Assembly: GCA_964579295.1 (NCBI GenBank)
Contig: CAZOGK010000002.1
Location: 186,001-250,000, forward strand
Length of the DNA stretch: 64,000 bases
From: JAAYYY01 sp964579295
GTDB lineage: Bacteria; Chloroflexota; Anaerolineae; Promineifilales; Promineifilaceae
Direction: 5' to 3'
Of the stretch, positions 17,168 through 24,961 are shown one piece after another. The position numbers and the translations under genes are program-made. Positions within the stretch are counted from its first letter, which is position 1. Every line of letters begins with the position of its first letter. The notes beneath the pieces were generated by a model. That model was not told where the DNA came from. It was given only the letters and a program-made list of their open reading frames with translations, and did no database searches.

Positions 17168-18685
17168 ATGAGCGAGCTGGCCCTGGAAGTCAAAGGCATT
17201 ACCAAGCGATTCCCCGGCGTGCTGGCTAACGATCGCGTAGACTTTTCTCTGCGCAAGGGCGAGATTCACGCCCTGCTGGGCGAGAATGGCGCGGGCAAGA
17301 GCACGCTCATGAACATCATCTATGGCCTCTATAGCCAGGATGAGGGCGAAGTCTATATTGACGGCGAGCTGGTGAACATCGCAGACCCCAACGACGCCAT
17401 CAGGCGGGGCATTGGCATGGTGCACCAGCACTTTATGCTCGTGCCCGTCTTTACGGTGGCCGAGAATATCATCCTCGGCGCCGAGACGACCAAAGGACCA
17501 ACGCTGGATATCGGCACAGCGCGCCGCCGCATCCGCCAGCTCTCCGCCGATTATGGCCTGGAAGTCGATCCGCAGGCTGTGGTCGAAGATCTGCCGGTGG
17601 GCGTACAGCAGCGGGTGGAGATTGTGAAGGCGCTCTTCCGCGACGCACGCATTCTGGTGCTGGATGAGCCGACGGCCGTCCTGACTCCGCAGGAAGCGCG
17701 CGAGCTGTTCCGCATTATGCACGAGCTGACCGAGCGCGGCGTCTCGATTATCTTCATTACCCATAAGCTCAAAGAGGTGCTGGCAGTGGCCGACAGGATC
17801 ACGGTCATGCGCCGCGGCAAGGTGGTCGGGACGGCTACGCCGCAAGAAGTGGACGAGCAGAAGCTGGCCGAGATGATGGTCGGGCGCGAGGTTATGCTTG
17901 AAGTCGATAAGGGGCCGGCGAACCCCACTACGGAAGTGCTGACTGTGGAAGCGCTGCGCGCCCACGACGACCGCGACGTAGAGACGCTGCGCGGTGTCAG
18001 CTTCGAGGTCTGCGCCGGCGAGGTGCTGGGCATTGCCGGCGTGCAGGGCAATGGGCAAACGGAGTTGGCCGAGGCGCTGACCGGACTGCGCGCCGCTTCC
18101 GGCGGCCGGGTTCTGGTTGGCGGCCAGCCGATCCCCTTTAACCAGCCCCGCTACCTGGTGGAGCATGGGGTCGCTCATATTCCTGAAGACCGGCAGAAAC
18201 ACGGCCTCGTCCTGAGCTACTCAGTCGCCGATAACCTGGTGCTCTCCACCTATTACCAGCCGCCCTACGCGCGCGGCATCCAGCGCCGGCCGCGCGCCGT
18301 GCTGGAGCGCGCCAGGCAGCTCATCGAGGAGTACGACGTGCGTACACCCGGCCCCCAGGTGGTGGCTGGCAACCTCTCCGGCGGTAACCAGCAAAAGGTG
18401 ATTGTCGCCCGCGAGTTGAGCCGGCCGTTGCAGCTCCTCGTCGCTAACCAGCCGACGCGCGGGCTGGACGTGGGCTCCATCGAGTTTATCCACCGGCGCA
18501 TCGTCGAAGAGCGCGATCGCGGCGTGGCTGTGCTGCTCATCTCCGCCGAGCTAGACGAGATCCTGGCGCTCTCCGACCGGATCGCCGTCATATTTCACGG
18601 CGAGATCGTTGCTACGCTGCCGGCAGCGACGGCGACGCGCGAAAAGTTGGGCGTTTTAATGGCCGGGGGAACGCTGGCTGCCTGA
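17168..18685 (+). CDS. ABC transporter ATPase with two nucleotide-binding domains, nucleoside type
   Basis: This 505-residue protein energises the nucleoside importer (NupO/YufO-like). The first domain has Walker A GENGAGKST (about residue 38), a Q-loop MVHQHFML and Walker B RILVLDEPT. The second domain begins near residue 255; its P-loop region reads GVQGNGQTELAE, lacking the canonical lysine, as is usual in sugar/nucleoside-type double ATPases. Its signature LSGGNQQK is intact. It is cotranscribed with the two permeases. The gene order binding protein, permease, permease, ATPase differs from the common binding protein, ATPase, permeases order. Confidence 0.93.
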   Translation: MSELALEVKGITKRFPGVLANDRVDFSLRKGEIHALLGENGAGKSTLMNIIYGLYSQDEGEVYIDGELVNIADPNDAIRRGIGMVHQHFMLVPVFTVAENIILGAETTKGPTLDIGTARRRIRQLSADYGLEVDPQAVVEDLPVGVQQRVEIVKALFRDARILVLDEPTAVLTPQEARELFRIMHELTERGVSIIFITHKLKEVLAVADRITVMRRGKVVGTATPQEVDEQKLAEMMVGREVMLEVDKGPANPTTEVLTVEALRAHDDRDVETLRGVSFEVCAGEVLGIAGVQGNGQTELAEALTGLRAASGGRVLVGGQPIPFNQPRYLVEHGVAHIPEDRQKHGLVLSYSVADNLVLSTYYQPPYARGIQRRPRAVLERARQLIEEYDVRTPGPQVVAGNLSGGNQQKVIVARELSRPLQLLVANQPTRGLDVGSIEFIHRRIVEERDRGVAVLLISAELDEILALSDRIAVIFHGEIVATLPAATATREKLGVLMAGGTLAA

Positions 18686-18699
18686 AGCCCGCGCAGCAG

Positions 18700-19296
18700 C
18701 TAGGAACCGTTGTCGCGACAGGCGAGGAGCTGATCGATTTCCTGCTGCCGCGCCAGGCGTTCCAAGGCTATGAAGGCCAGGGTGAGATTGGTGGCGTAGT
18801 TGAGCAGGTTCACACGCCCGTCGACGAGCGCCGACTGCAGCTCAGAGCGGCTGACCCAGCGCCATTCGGGGGTTAAGAGCAGGTGAGGCGCGTCGCTTGC
18901 GGGGCGCGCGCCCAGCGCCAGGAAGAAATGAGCCACCCCGACGTGCTGGTCGCCGTCGACGACGAAGCCGCCGAGGTAGCGCCAGCTGCTGCTGACGTAG
19001 CCCACCTCACGCAACGCCCGCTGGATGGCGCTGAAAGGATCGGCTTCGGCGGCCTGCAGGTAAGCGCCAACCATCTGCCAGCTATGGCGGCGCGCTCCAT
19101 GCCGGTAGCCTTCGTGGATGAGGATTTCGCCAGCTTCATTCACGACCACGGCATTGCAATAATGCTGCGCATCGACAATTGGCCAATCGCGGATGATCTG
19201 ACCATCCGGCAGGCTGATCTGCTCCATTAAGACCTCTAGCTGCGGATGCTTGAGAACCTGCTCGCGGGCGAGCACGGTCCAGCTATCATCAGGCAT
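18700..19296 (-). CDS. Nudix-fold protein with degenerate Nudix box
   Basis: This protein of about 198 residues resembles ADP-ribose pyrophosphatases (NudF type) in its overall pattern: SLPDGQIIRDWPIVDAQHYC, an IHEGYRHG segment and a WQMVGAYLQ strand before the box. The Nudix box itself, normally GX5EX7REUXEEXGU, reads GAYLQAAEADPFSAIQRALR followed by EVGY. The REXXEE metal-binding core is therefore reduced to a single glutamate. It may be inactive, or use another site. I start at the ATG at 19296 (GGAG eight bases upstream); an ATG at 19344 adds 16 residues of no recognisable character. It is convergent with the transporter ATPase. Confidence 0.7.
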   Translation of the reverse strand: MPDDSWTVLAREQVLKHPQLEVLMEQISLPDGQIIRDWPIVDAQHYCNAVVVNEAGEILIHEGYRHGARRHSWQMVGAYLQAAEADPFSAIQRALREVGYVSSSWRYLGGFVVDGDQHVGVAHFFLALGARPASDAPHLLLTPEWRWVSRSELQSALVDGRVNLLNYATNLTLAFIALERLARQQEIDQLLACRDNGS

Positions 19297-19424
19297 TCTG
19301 CCCACTCCAACCCGTCCCGGCTTACCTGTCCATGTGAAAAGCATAGTGGTAATTCCTTACGCCCTTGCTTGCAGTCTGGCGCAGACCTGGCTGCATTCTC
19401 TCTACTTTCGGCTACACTCTGCTC

Positions 19425-20627
19425 ATGGCTCAGCGCACCCGCGGTTCATTGCCCCCGCAGCTCATCGTCCTCACCCTGGGCCGGCTGCTTCTCAGCAGCG
19501 CGCTACGGCTCACCTATCCGTTCCTGCCAGCCTTCGCCCGGGGGCTGGGCCTGCCGCTGCAGACCGTCGCCAACCTGGTAGCCCTGCGCGCCTTCGCTGG
19601 CTTCCTCAGCCCACTGCTGGCGCCCCTGGCAGACCGCCTCGGGCGGCGGGCGGCGCTGGCCGGGTCGCTCCTCTTCTTTGCACTGGCGGGCCTCGTCCTC
19701 CTCGTCTGGCCCACCTATTGGGCGCTGGCGCTGGTGCTCATCGCCACCGGCATTACGAAGGTCATCTACGACCCGGCCGTGCAGGCCTACGTGGGCGAGA
19801 CGGTGCCCTACGAGCGACGCGGCGTGGCGATGGCGCTCACCGAAACCTCCTGGTCTGGCGCCATGCTTCTGGGCGCGCCCCTGGCCGGGTGGCTGATCGC
19901 CCGCCAGGGTTGGACGGCCCCCTACGTCTGGCTGGGTCTGCTGGCGTTGCCTGTGGCGTGGGCTGTCTGGCGCCAGATGCCCAGAAATGGCGACTACCGG
20001 CCTATCCCGCTCGCCGACCTGCACCGCGTGCTGCGCCGCCATCGGGTCATCTGGTATGCCAGCGCCTACCTGGCGCTGCTGCTTGCGGCCAACGAGCTGT
20101 TTTTTATTGTCTATGGTGGCTGGATGGAGCAGGAGTTTGGGCTGGCGTTGGCCACGCTGGGGCTGGCCACGGCCGTGGTCGGCGGTGCGGAAATTGGCGG
20201 CGAGCTGCTGGCGGGAGTCGCCGTTGATCGCTTTGGCAAGCGGCCGGTCATCATCCTCACCGGCCTGCTCACCGGCGCCGTTTACTTTCTAGTGCCCTTT
20301 ACCGGCAACAGCCTGGCCTTCGCGCTCGTCACGCTTTTCTTCGCCTTCCTCCTCTTTGAAATCACCATCGTCGGCGGCATTCCCCTGATGACCGAGGTTG
20401 TGCCCACGGCGCGCACTGTGGTACTCTCGGTCCTGGTAGCCGCCGGCAGCTTAGGCCGTATGTTGGGCGCCCTGGCCGGCCCCTGGCTCTGGCAGCAGAG
20501 CGGTATCCTCGGCAACATGCTGGTCGCCGGGGCTCTCACCTGGCTGGCCGTGACGCTCCTGGCGCTGCGCGTGCGCGAGGGCGTTGAGCCCGGCTCCCTG
20601 ACAGCGGAAACACAGGGCCGGCTCTGA
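19425..20627 (+). CDS. Major facilitator superfamily transporter
   Basis: This is a twelve-helix membrane transporter of about 400 residues. ADRLGRRAALAGSL between helices 2 and 3 fits the MFS loop signature (G-x-L-a-D-r-x-G-r-k), and VDRFGKRPVIILTGL after helix 8 is its repeat in the second half. Helix and loop layout are standard for drug/proton or small-metabolite antiporters; the substrate is unknown. The ATG at 19425 is preferred. It lacks a ribosome site but follows TACACT (19413-19418) by six bases, suggesting a leaderless message. A longer reading from 19365 has no support. hutI follows 28 bases downstream. Confidence 0.85.
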   Translation: MAQRTRGSLPPQLIVLTLGRLLLSSALRLTYPFLPAFARGLGLPLQTVANLVALRAFAGFLSPLLAPLADRLGRRAALAGSLLFFALAGLVLLVWPTYWALALVLIATGITKVIYDPAVQAYVGETVPYERRGVAMALTETSWSGAMLLGAPLAGWLIARQGWTAPYVWLGLLALPVAWAVWRQMPRNGDYRPIPLADLHRVLRRHRVIWYASAYLALLLAANELFFIVYGGWMEQEFGLALATLGLATAVVGGAEIGGELLAGVAVDRFGKRPVIILTGLLTGAVYFLVPFTGNSLAFALVTLFFAFLLFEITIVGGIPLMTEVVPTARTVVLSVLVAAGSLGRMLGALAGPWLWQQSGILGNMLVAGALTWLAVTLLALRVREGVEPGSLTAETQGRL

Positions 20628-20655
20628 GCGCGCCGGGCCATGCGAGGCAGTGCTG

Positions 20656-21918
20656 ATGGAGCATGTAGACCTTCTCCTCTATAACGCCGCACAACTGTGC
20701 GTTGTGCCGGGCGACGGCCCGCAGCGCGGCGCAGAGCTGGGCTTCCTGGGCATCATCCCCGACGGCGCTATCGCCATTGACGGTGGTCGCATCGTCGCCA
20801 TTGGCTCCGGCCCGGCGCTACGGGCCGCATACAGCGGCGCTACCACCCTGGATGCGGCCGGCCATTGTGTCATCCCCGGCTTTGTCGACCCGCACACGCA
20901 CCTGCCCTGGATGGGCGACCGCGCCGACGAGTTTGAGCGGCGGCTGGCCGGCGCTAGCTACATGGAGATCATGGCCGCAGGTGGGGGCATCATGTCCACC
21001 GTGCGCGCCACGCGCCAGGCTACCGTGGACGAGCTGGTAGCCGCCAACCTGCCCCGGCTGCAGCGCATGCTTGCTTATGGCACGACCAGCGCCGAGGCCA
21101 AGACAGGCTATGGTCTGGAGACGGCCAGCGAGCTGAAGCAGCTGGAGGCCATGCGCGCCCTCCAGCAGCAGCAGCCGGTGGAGCTTAGCTATACTTTCCT
21201 GCCGGCGCACGCCGTGCCCGCCGAATATGCCGGCGATACGGACGGCTATGTAGAGCTTGTCGTCGCCGAGATGCTGCCGGCCGGCGCGCGCTGGATGGAA
21301 GAACACAGGGTCGTGCTCTTCTGTGATGTCTTCTGTGAAGAAGGCGCGTTCGACCTCGAGCAGACGCGGCGCATCCTGGAAGCGGCGCAGGCGCTTGGCT
21401 ACCGGTTAAAAGTTCATGCCGACGAGTTTGCCGCGCTGGGCGGCACGGCCCTGGCGGTGGCGCTGGGGGCTGTCTCCGCCGACCATCTGGTGCAGACCCC
21501 CGCCGCCGACATCCAGGCGCTGGGCGAGGGGGAGACGGTTGCCGTGGCGCTGCCCGGCACGCCCTTTGGCCTGGCTGAGCCCGACTACACGCCCGCTGCC
21601 GCCATTCTCGCAGCCGGCGGCGCGCTGGCATTGGCCAGCGATCTGAATCCCGGCACCACCTGGTGCGAGTCGATGCAGATGGTCATTGCCCTTGCCTGCC
21701 GCTACATGGGCCTGACCCCGGCGCAGGCGCTGGCGGCGGCGACGCGCAATGCCGCCTATGCTATCGGCCGCGGCGATGAAGTTGGCAGCCTGGAGCCGGG
21801 TAAGCAGGCTGACCTGCTCATCCTCGACGAGCCCGACTATCGCTGCCTCGGCTATCGGTACGGCACGAACCTGGTACGGGCCGTGATCAAGAAAGGAGAG
21901 CTGGTCATCGGCCCCTGA
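20656..21918 (+). CDS. hutI: Imidazolonepropionase (histidine degradation)
   Basis: This cytosolic metal-dependent amidohydrolase of 420 residues opens the ring of 4-imidazolone-5-propanoate to N-formimino-L-glutamate, the third step of histidine catabolism. FVDPHTHLPWMGDRADEFE (about residue 76) holds the first metal histidines and substrate contacts; AGGGIMSTVRATR, KTGYGLE, KVHADEFAALGG, SADHL and LASDLNPGT complete the family pattern. The ATG at 20656 has GAGG eight bases upstream; a GTG at 20650 would leave too little space. No hutH, hutU or glutamate formiminotransferase gene is in the window, so the rest of the pathway must be elsewhere. Confidence 0.95.
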   Translation: MEHVDLLLYNAAQLCVVPGDGPQRGAELGFLGIIPDGAIAIDGGRIVAIGSGPALRAAYSGATTLDAAGHCVIPGFVDPHTHLPWMGDRADEFERRLAGASYMEIMAAGGGIMSTVRATRQATVDELVAANLPRLQRMLAYGTTSAEAKTGYGLETASELKQLEAMRALQQQQPVELSYTFLPAHAVPAEYAGDTDGYVELVVAEMLPAGARWMEEHRVVLFCDVFCEEGAFDLEQTRRILEAAQALGYRLKVHADEFAALGGTALAVALGAVSADHLVQTPAADIQALGEGETVAVALPGTPFGLAEPDYTPAAAILAAGGALALASDLNPGTTWCESMQMVIALACRYMGLTPAQALAAATRNAAYAIGRGDEVGSLEPGKQADLLILDEPDYRCLGYRYGTNLVRAVIKKGELVIGP

Positions 21919-21951
21919 TGGCGGCGGCCTGCTTCTCAGGAGAAAAGAGCG

Positions 21952-22134
21952 ATGGATCTGCTACCCTTTGCCGCCGGCGACCTGACGACACTGGTCATCC
22001 TGGCTGTCGTGCTGCTCGTCGTGCTGCTGGCGCTGCGCGTGATGTTCAAGCTGACGGCTACCCTGTTCCGTCTCGGCTGCCTGGTCATCGCCTTTATTGT
22101 CGGCGCAGTCGCCCTGCTCATCTACTTCGGCTGA
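21952..22134 (+). CDS. Small two-helix membrane protein, unknown
   Basis: This 60-residue protein has a good AGGAGAA ribosome site. Two hydrophobic stretches (about residues 10-29 and 38-58) are separated by a short segment with Arg and Lys (RVMFKLTATLFRLG), so both termini probably face the same side. It follows hutI by 33 bases and precedes a promoter for the PpiC lipoprotein gene. I do not recognise a family. Its length and clean start support a real gene. Confidence 0.6.
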   Translation: MDLLPFAAGDLTTLVILAVVLLVVLLALRVMFKLTATLFRLGCLVIAFIVGAVALLIYFG

Positions 22135-22180
22135 CCCGGTGCATCCGCCCGGCGGGGCGCGCCACCGGGACCAACGTACA

Positions 22181-22208
22181 TTGCGCTAGCAGGTGGTCCG
22201 GTTATAAT
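22181..22208 (+). promoter_or_regulatory. Promoter of the PpiC lipoprotein gene
   Basis: TTGCGC (22181-22186) and a perfect TATAAT (22203-22208) are spaced by 16 bases, 47 bases before the ATG at 22256. Confidence 0.6.
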
Positions 22209-22255
22209 CTACTCTCACATTATGTCTGCCTGACTGGCGGAAGTAACGTTTGCTT

Positions 22256-23266
22256 ATGCCCTATCGTCTGATTCGTCTGTGGCTCCCGCTCCTGCTCCTG
22301 CTGGCCCTGGCCGCCTGCCGCGATACGCCGGCGCAGCCGCCGGCGGTGCAAGAAGGGGATAATGGCGGTGCGCCCGCGGGTACGCCCCTACCGGCAGCCT
22401 CGCCGGCGGCGACGGCGACTATCACTCCCATTCCACCGACACCGACGCCAGAAGAGCCGCTGGCGGCGACTGTGAACGGGCAGCCGGTCTATCTGGCGGC
22501 CTTTGAGGAAGCGCTGGCGCGCGCCGAACAGGGGCTGGCCCTGGTGGCCCCAGCCGGCCCAGAGGGAGATGGTGGGTCACTGCGCACGCGCGTGCTCGAT
22601 ATGCTCATCGAGCGCGCACTCATCGAGCAGGCAGCGCTGGAGAACGGTATTGAGATCACCCCGGAGATGGTCGCTGCGCAGATAGCGGAGCTGCAGGAAG
22701 TGGCCGAAACGGCAGGCGGCGCAGGCAGCTTCGAGGCCTGGCTCCAGGCCAACCAGTGGACGAACGAAACATTTGCCGAAGAGTTGGCCGTCGAGATGCT
22801 CACCGAGCGCGTCTCCGCTGCCGTCACAGCCGACGTGCCCTTCACGGTCAAACAGGTCCATGCTCGCTACCTGCAGGTAGACGACGCCGCGCTGGCCCAG
22901 TCGCTGTACGAGCAGATCGGCGAAGGGGCCAGCTTTGCCGAGCTGGCCCAGCAACATTCACTCGACCGCACCACGGGCAGCGAAGGCGGCGACCTGGGCT
23001 ATTTTCCGGAGGGCTCCCTGCTCGTGCCGGAGATAGAGGCGGCGGCCTTCTCGCTGGCGCCGGGCGAGACCAGCGAGGTCATCACGGCGACGACGCCGGA
23101 TGGCGCGCAGACGACCTATTATCTGGTGCAGGTCATTGATGTCGATGCGGCGCGCCCGCTCAGCCCCGACGTGCGCGCCATGCTGCTGCAGGAGCGCTTT
23201 GAGGGCTGGCTTCAAGAACGCTGGAGCCAGGCAGAGATTGTCCGCCTGATTGATACCGGCGGTTAG
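22256..23266 (+). CDS. PpiC-type peptidyl-prolyl isomerase lipoprotein (PrsA/SurA-like)
   Basis: This is an exported foldase of about 336 residues. The signal peptide ends in the lipobox LALAAC (Cys near residue 17), and a Thr/Pro/Ala-rich linker runs to about residue 65. An N-terminal SurA/PrsA-like helical region (VNGQPVYLAAFEEAL, RVLDMLIERALIEQAA, residues 70-195) is followed by a parvulin domain (KQVHARYLQVDD through GGDLGYFPEG, about residues 200-300). The GGDLG stretch and the repeated AxFSLxPGE motif are typical. It should assist folding of secreted proteins at the outer face of the cytoplasmic membrane. The start is the ATG at 22256; a TTG two codons upstream is possible. Confidence 0.88.
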   Translation: MPYRLIRLWLPLLLLLALAACRDTPAQPPAVQEGDNGGAPAGTPLPAASPAATATITPIPPTPTPEEPLAATVNGQPVYLAAFEEALARAEQGLALVAPAGPEGDGGSLRTRVLDMLIERALIEQAALENGIEITPEMVAAQIAELQEVAETAGGAGSFEAWLQANQWTNETFAEELAVEMLTERVSAAVTADVPFTVKQVHARYLQVDDAALAQSLYEQIGEGASFAELAQQHSLDRTTGSEGGDLGYFPEGSLLVPEIEAAAFSLAPGETSEVITATTPDGAQTTYYLVQVIDVDAARPLSPDVRAMLLQERFEGWLQERWSQAEIVRLIDTGG

Positions 23267-23284
23267 GAGTGGGAGGAGGGTGCA

Positions 23285-24097
23285 ATGAGTTCCAGACGAG
23301 GCTGTGGAGCGGTCCTATTTAATCTATTGACCATCCTCGTGGTGGTTGTGATGCTGGGGGTGATCGCCGTAGCCGTGGCCGTCTTTGCGGCGCCCGATCT
23401 GCTGCCCGGCGTCACGGACCTGCTCGGCGTCTCGCGGGAGCCAGCCGAGGCGGCGCCGACCCCCACGCTGGCCGCCGTCGCCGTAGCGCCGACGCTGACC
23501 GAGACGCCCAGAGCCGAAGGAGTGGGCGGCGGCAGCCTGCTGGAGCCGACCTGGACGCCAATCAGCCCCGGCGACGAGCCGCAGGTCACGGCGACAAACA
23601 CGCGCCGGCCTACGGCCGAGCCTTCCCTGACCCCCACCTTCCCGCCACCGACGCCAACCGCAACGCCGTCGAATACGCCGACCGCGACGCCGAGCCCCGG
23701 CCCCTCGCCGACGGCAACCAACACACGTTCTGCCTATCAGTTCACGCGCCACCAGACCAGCCCCATGTACCTGCAGAATTTTGCCAACGCCGCCGGCTGC
23801 AATTGGCTGGGCATTGCCGGCCTCGTCTATGATACCGAGGGGAACCCGACCGGCGCCGGCGCTTACCGCGTCCATATCTGGGGCAGTGGCATCGACGAGC
23901 GGCCGCCCGTCGGCGGCGCGCCCGCCTACGGTCCCTCTGGTTGGGAGCAGTTCCTCTTCGACGCGCCGACCATCCGTGACTACAACGTGCAGCTGGAAAC
24001 GGCGGCCGGGACGCCTGTGTCTGAAGTCTACCAGGTACAGAGCCGCGCCAGCTGCAACCAGAACCTGATCCAGTTTGATTTCGTCCAGAACCATTAG
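23285..24097 (+). CDS. Membrane-anchored protein with Thr/Pro-rich stalk, unknown outer domain
   Basis: This protein of 270 residues has one N-terminal membrane helix (about residues 12-35) and no clear cleavage site. A stalk of about 105 residues is dominated by T, P, A and S (PTPTATPSNTP type), a common wall-spanning or O-glycosylated linker. The outer domain (about residues 150-270) starts YQFTRHQTSPMYLQNFANAA and contains two cysteines (GCNWLG and ASCNQN) that may form a disulfide. I do not recognise the fold; it reads as a small beta-domain. It follows the PpiC lipoprotein by 18 bases and is likely in its operon. The GT39 enzymes of this window could glycosylate such stalks, but that is speculation. 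Confidence 0.7.
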   Translation: MSSRRGCGAVLFNLLTILVVVVMLGVIAVAVAVFAAPDLLPGVTDLLGVSREPAEAAPTPTLAAVAVAPTLTETPRAEGVGGGSLLEPTWTPISPGDEPQVTATNTRRPTAEPSLTPTFPPPTPTATPSNTPTATPSPGPSPTATNTRSAYQFTRHQTSPMYLQNFANAAGCNWLGIAGLVYDTEGNPTGAGAYRVHIWGSGIDERPPVGGAPAYGPSGWEQFLFDAPTIRDYNVQLETAAGTPVSEVYQVQSRASCNQNLIQFDFVQNH

Positions 24098-24136
24098 CTC
24101 CGGCACGGGCGCCGGCCATTAGCCGCCGGGCGCAGC

Positions 24137-24955
24137 ATGGGTACGCTCTATATCGTCGGCACGCCAATCGGCAACCTGGAGGACATCACGCTGCGCGCGC
24201 TGCGTGTGCTGCGCGAAGTAGCCCTCATCGCCGCCGAGGACACGCGCACGACCGGACGCCTGCTGCACCACTACGGGATCGAAACGCCGCTCCTTAGCTA
24301 CCATGACTTCAGCGACGAAGCCCGGCTGGCCGAGCTGATCGACCGGCTGCAGGGCGCTGACGTGGCGCTGGTCTCCGACGCCGGCATGCCCGGTCTCTCT
24401 GACCCTGGCTACCGGCTGGTCCAGGCGGCCCATGAAGCGGGCATCGCCGTCAGCCCCATTCCCGGCCCGGCGGCGGCCATTACGGCGCTTGTCAGCAGCG
24501 GGCTGCCCACCGATAGCTTTCTCTTCCTCGGCTTCTTGCCGCGCCAGGTAGCCGCCCGGCGGGCGGCGCTGGAGAAGGTGCGCCAGCTCCCCTACACACT
24601 GGTCCTCTACGAGGCGCCGCACCGGCTGCTCAAGCTGCTCGCCGACGTAGAAGCGGTGCTGGGCGAACGACAGCTCGTCGTGGCCCGCGAGCTGACCAAG
24701 CTCTATGAAGAGCTGTGGCGGGGCACGCCCACCGACGCACGGCGCCATTTTGGGCGGGATCAGGTTCGCGGGGAGATTACGGTGGTGATTGAGGGCGCCG
24801 CCGCCCTGCCGGCGTGGGATGAGGCTGCCGTGCGCCAGGCACTGACCGAGGCCATTGCCGCCGGGCAATCACGCAAAGAGGCCGCCGCCGCGGTGGCGGC
24901 GCGCTCCGGCTGGCGCAAGAAGGAGCTCTACGAGCTATCGCTGAATCTGGAATAA
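24137..24955 (+). CDS. rsmI: 16S rRNA (cytidine1402-2'-O)-methyltransferase
   Basis: This 272-residue SAM-dependent enzyme methylates the ribose of C1402 in the 16S rRNA P-site region. The tetrapyrrole-methylase fold is shown by VGTPIGNLEDITLRALRVL (residue 5 on), AAEDTRTTGRLLHHY, VSDAGMPGLSDPGY (about residue 83) and PGPAAAITALVSSGLP (about 113). The C-terminal tail with SRKEAAAAVAARSGWRKKELY is also family-typical. Length matches the family. The ATG lacks a clear ribosome site and the gene lies 39 bases after the membrane-stalk gene. It is convergent with the LCP gene, only 6 bases apart. Confidence 0.96.
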   Translation: MGTLYIVGTPIGNLEDITLRALRVLREVALIAAEDTRTTGRLLHHYGIETPLLSYHDFSDEARLAELIDRLQGADVALVSDAGMPGLSDPGYRLVQAAHEAGIAVSPIPGPAAAITALVSSGLPTDSFLFLGFLPRQVAARRAALEKVRQLPYTLVLYEAPHRLLKLLADVEAVLGERQLVVARELTKLYEELWRGTPTDARRHFGRDQVRGEITVVIEGAAALPAWDEAAVRQALTEAIAAGQSRKEAAAAVAARSGWRKKELYELSLNLE

Positions 24956-24961
24956 GCGCGC

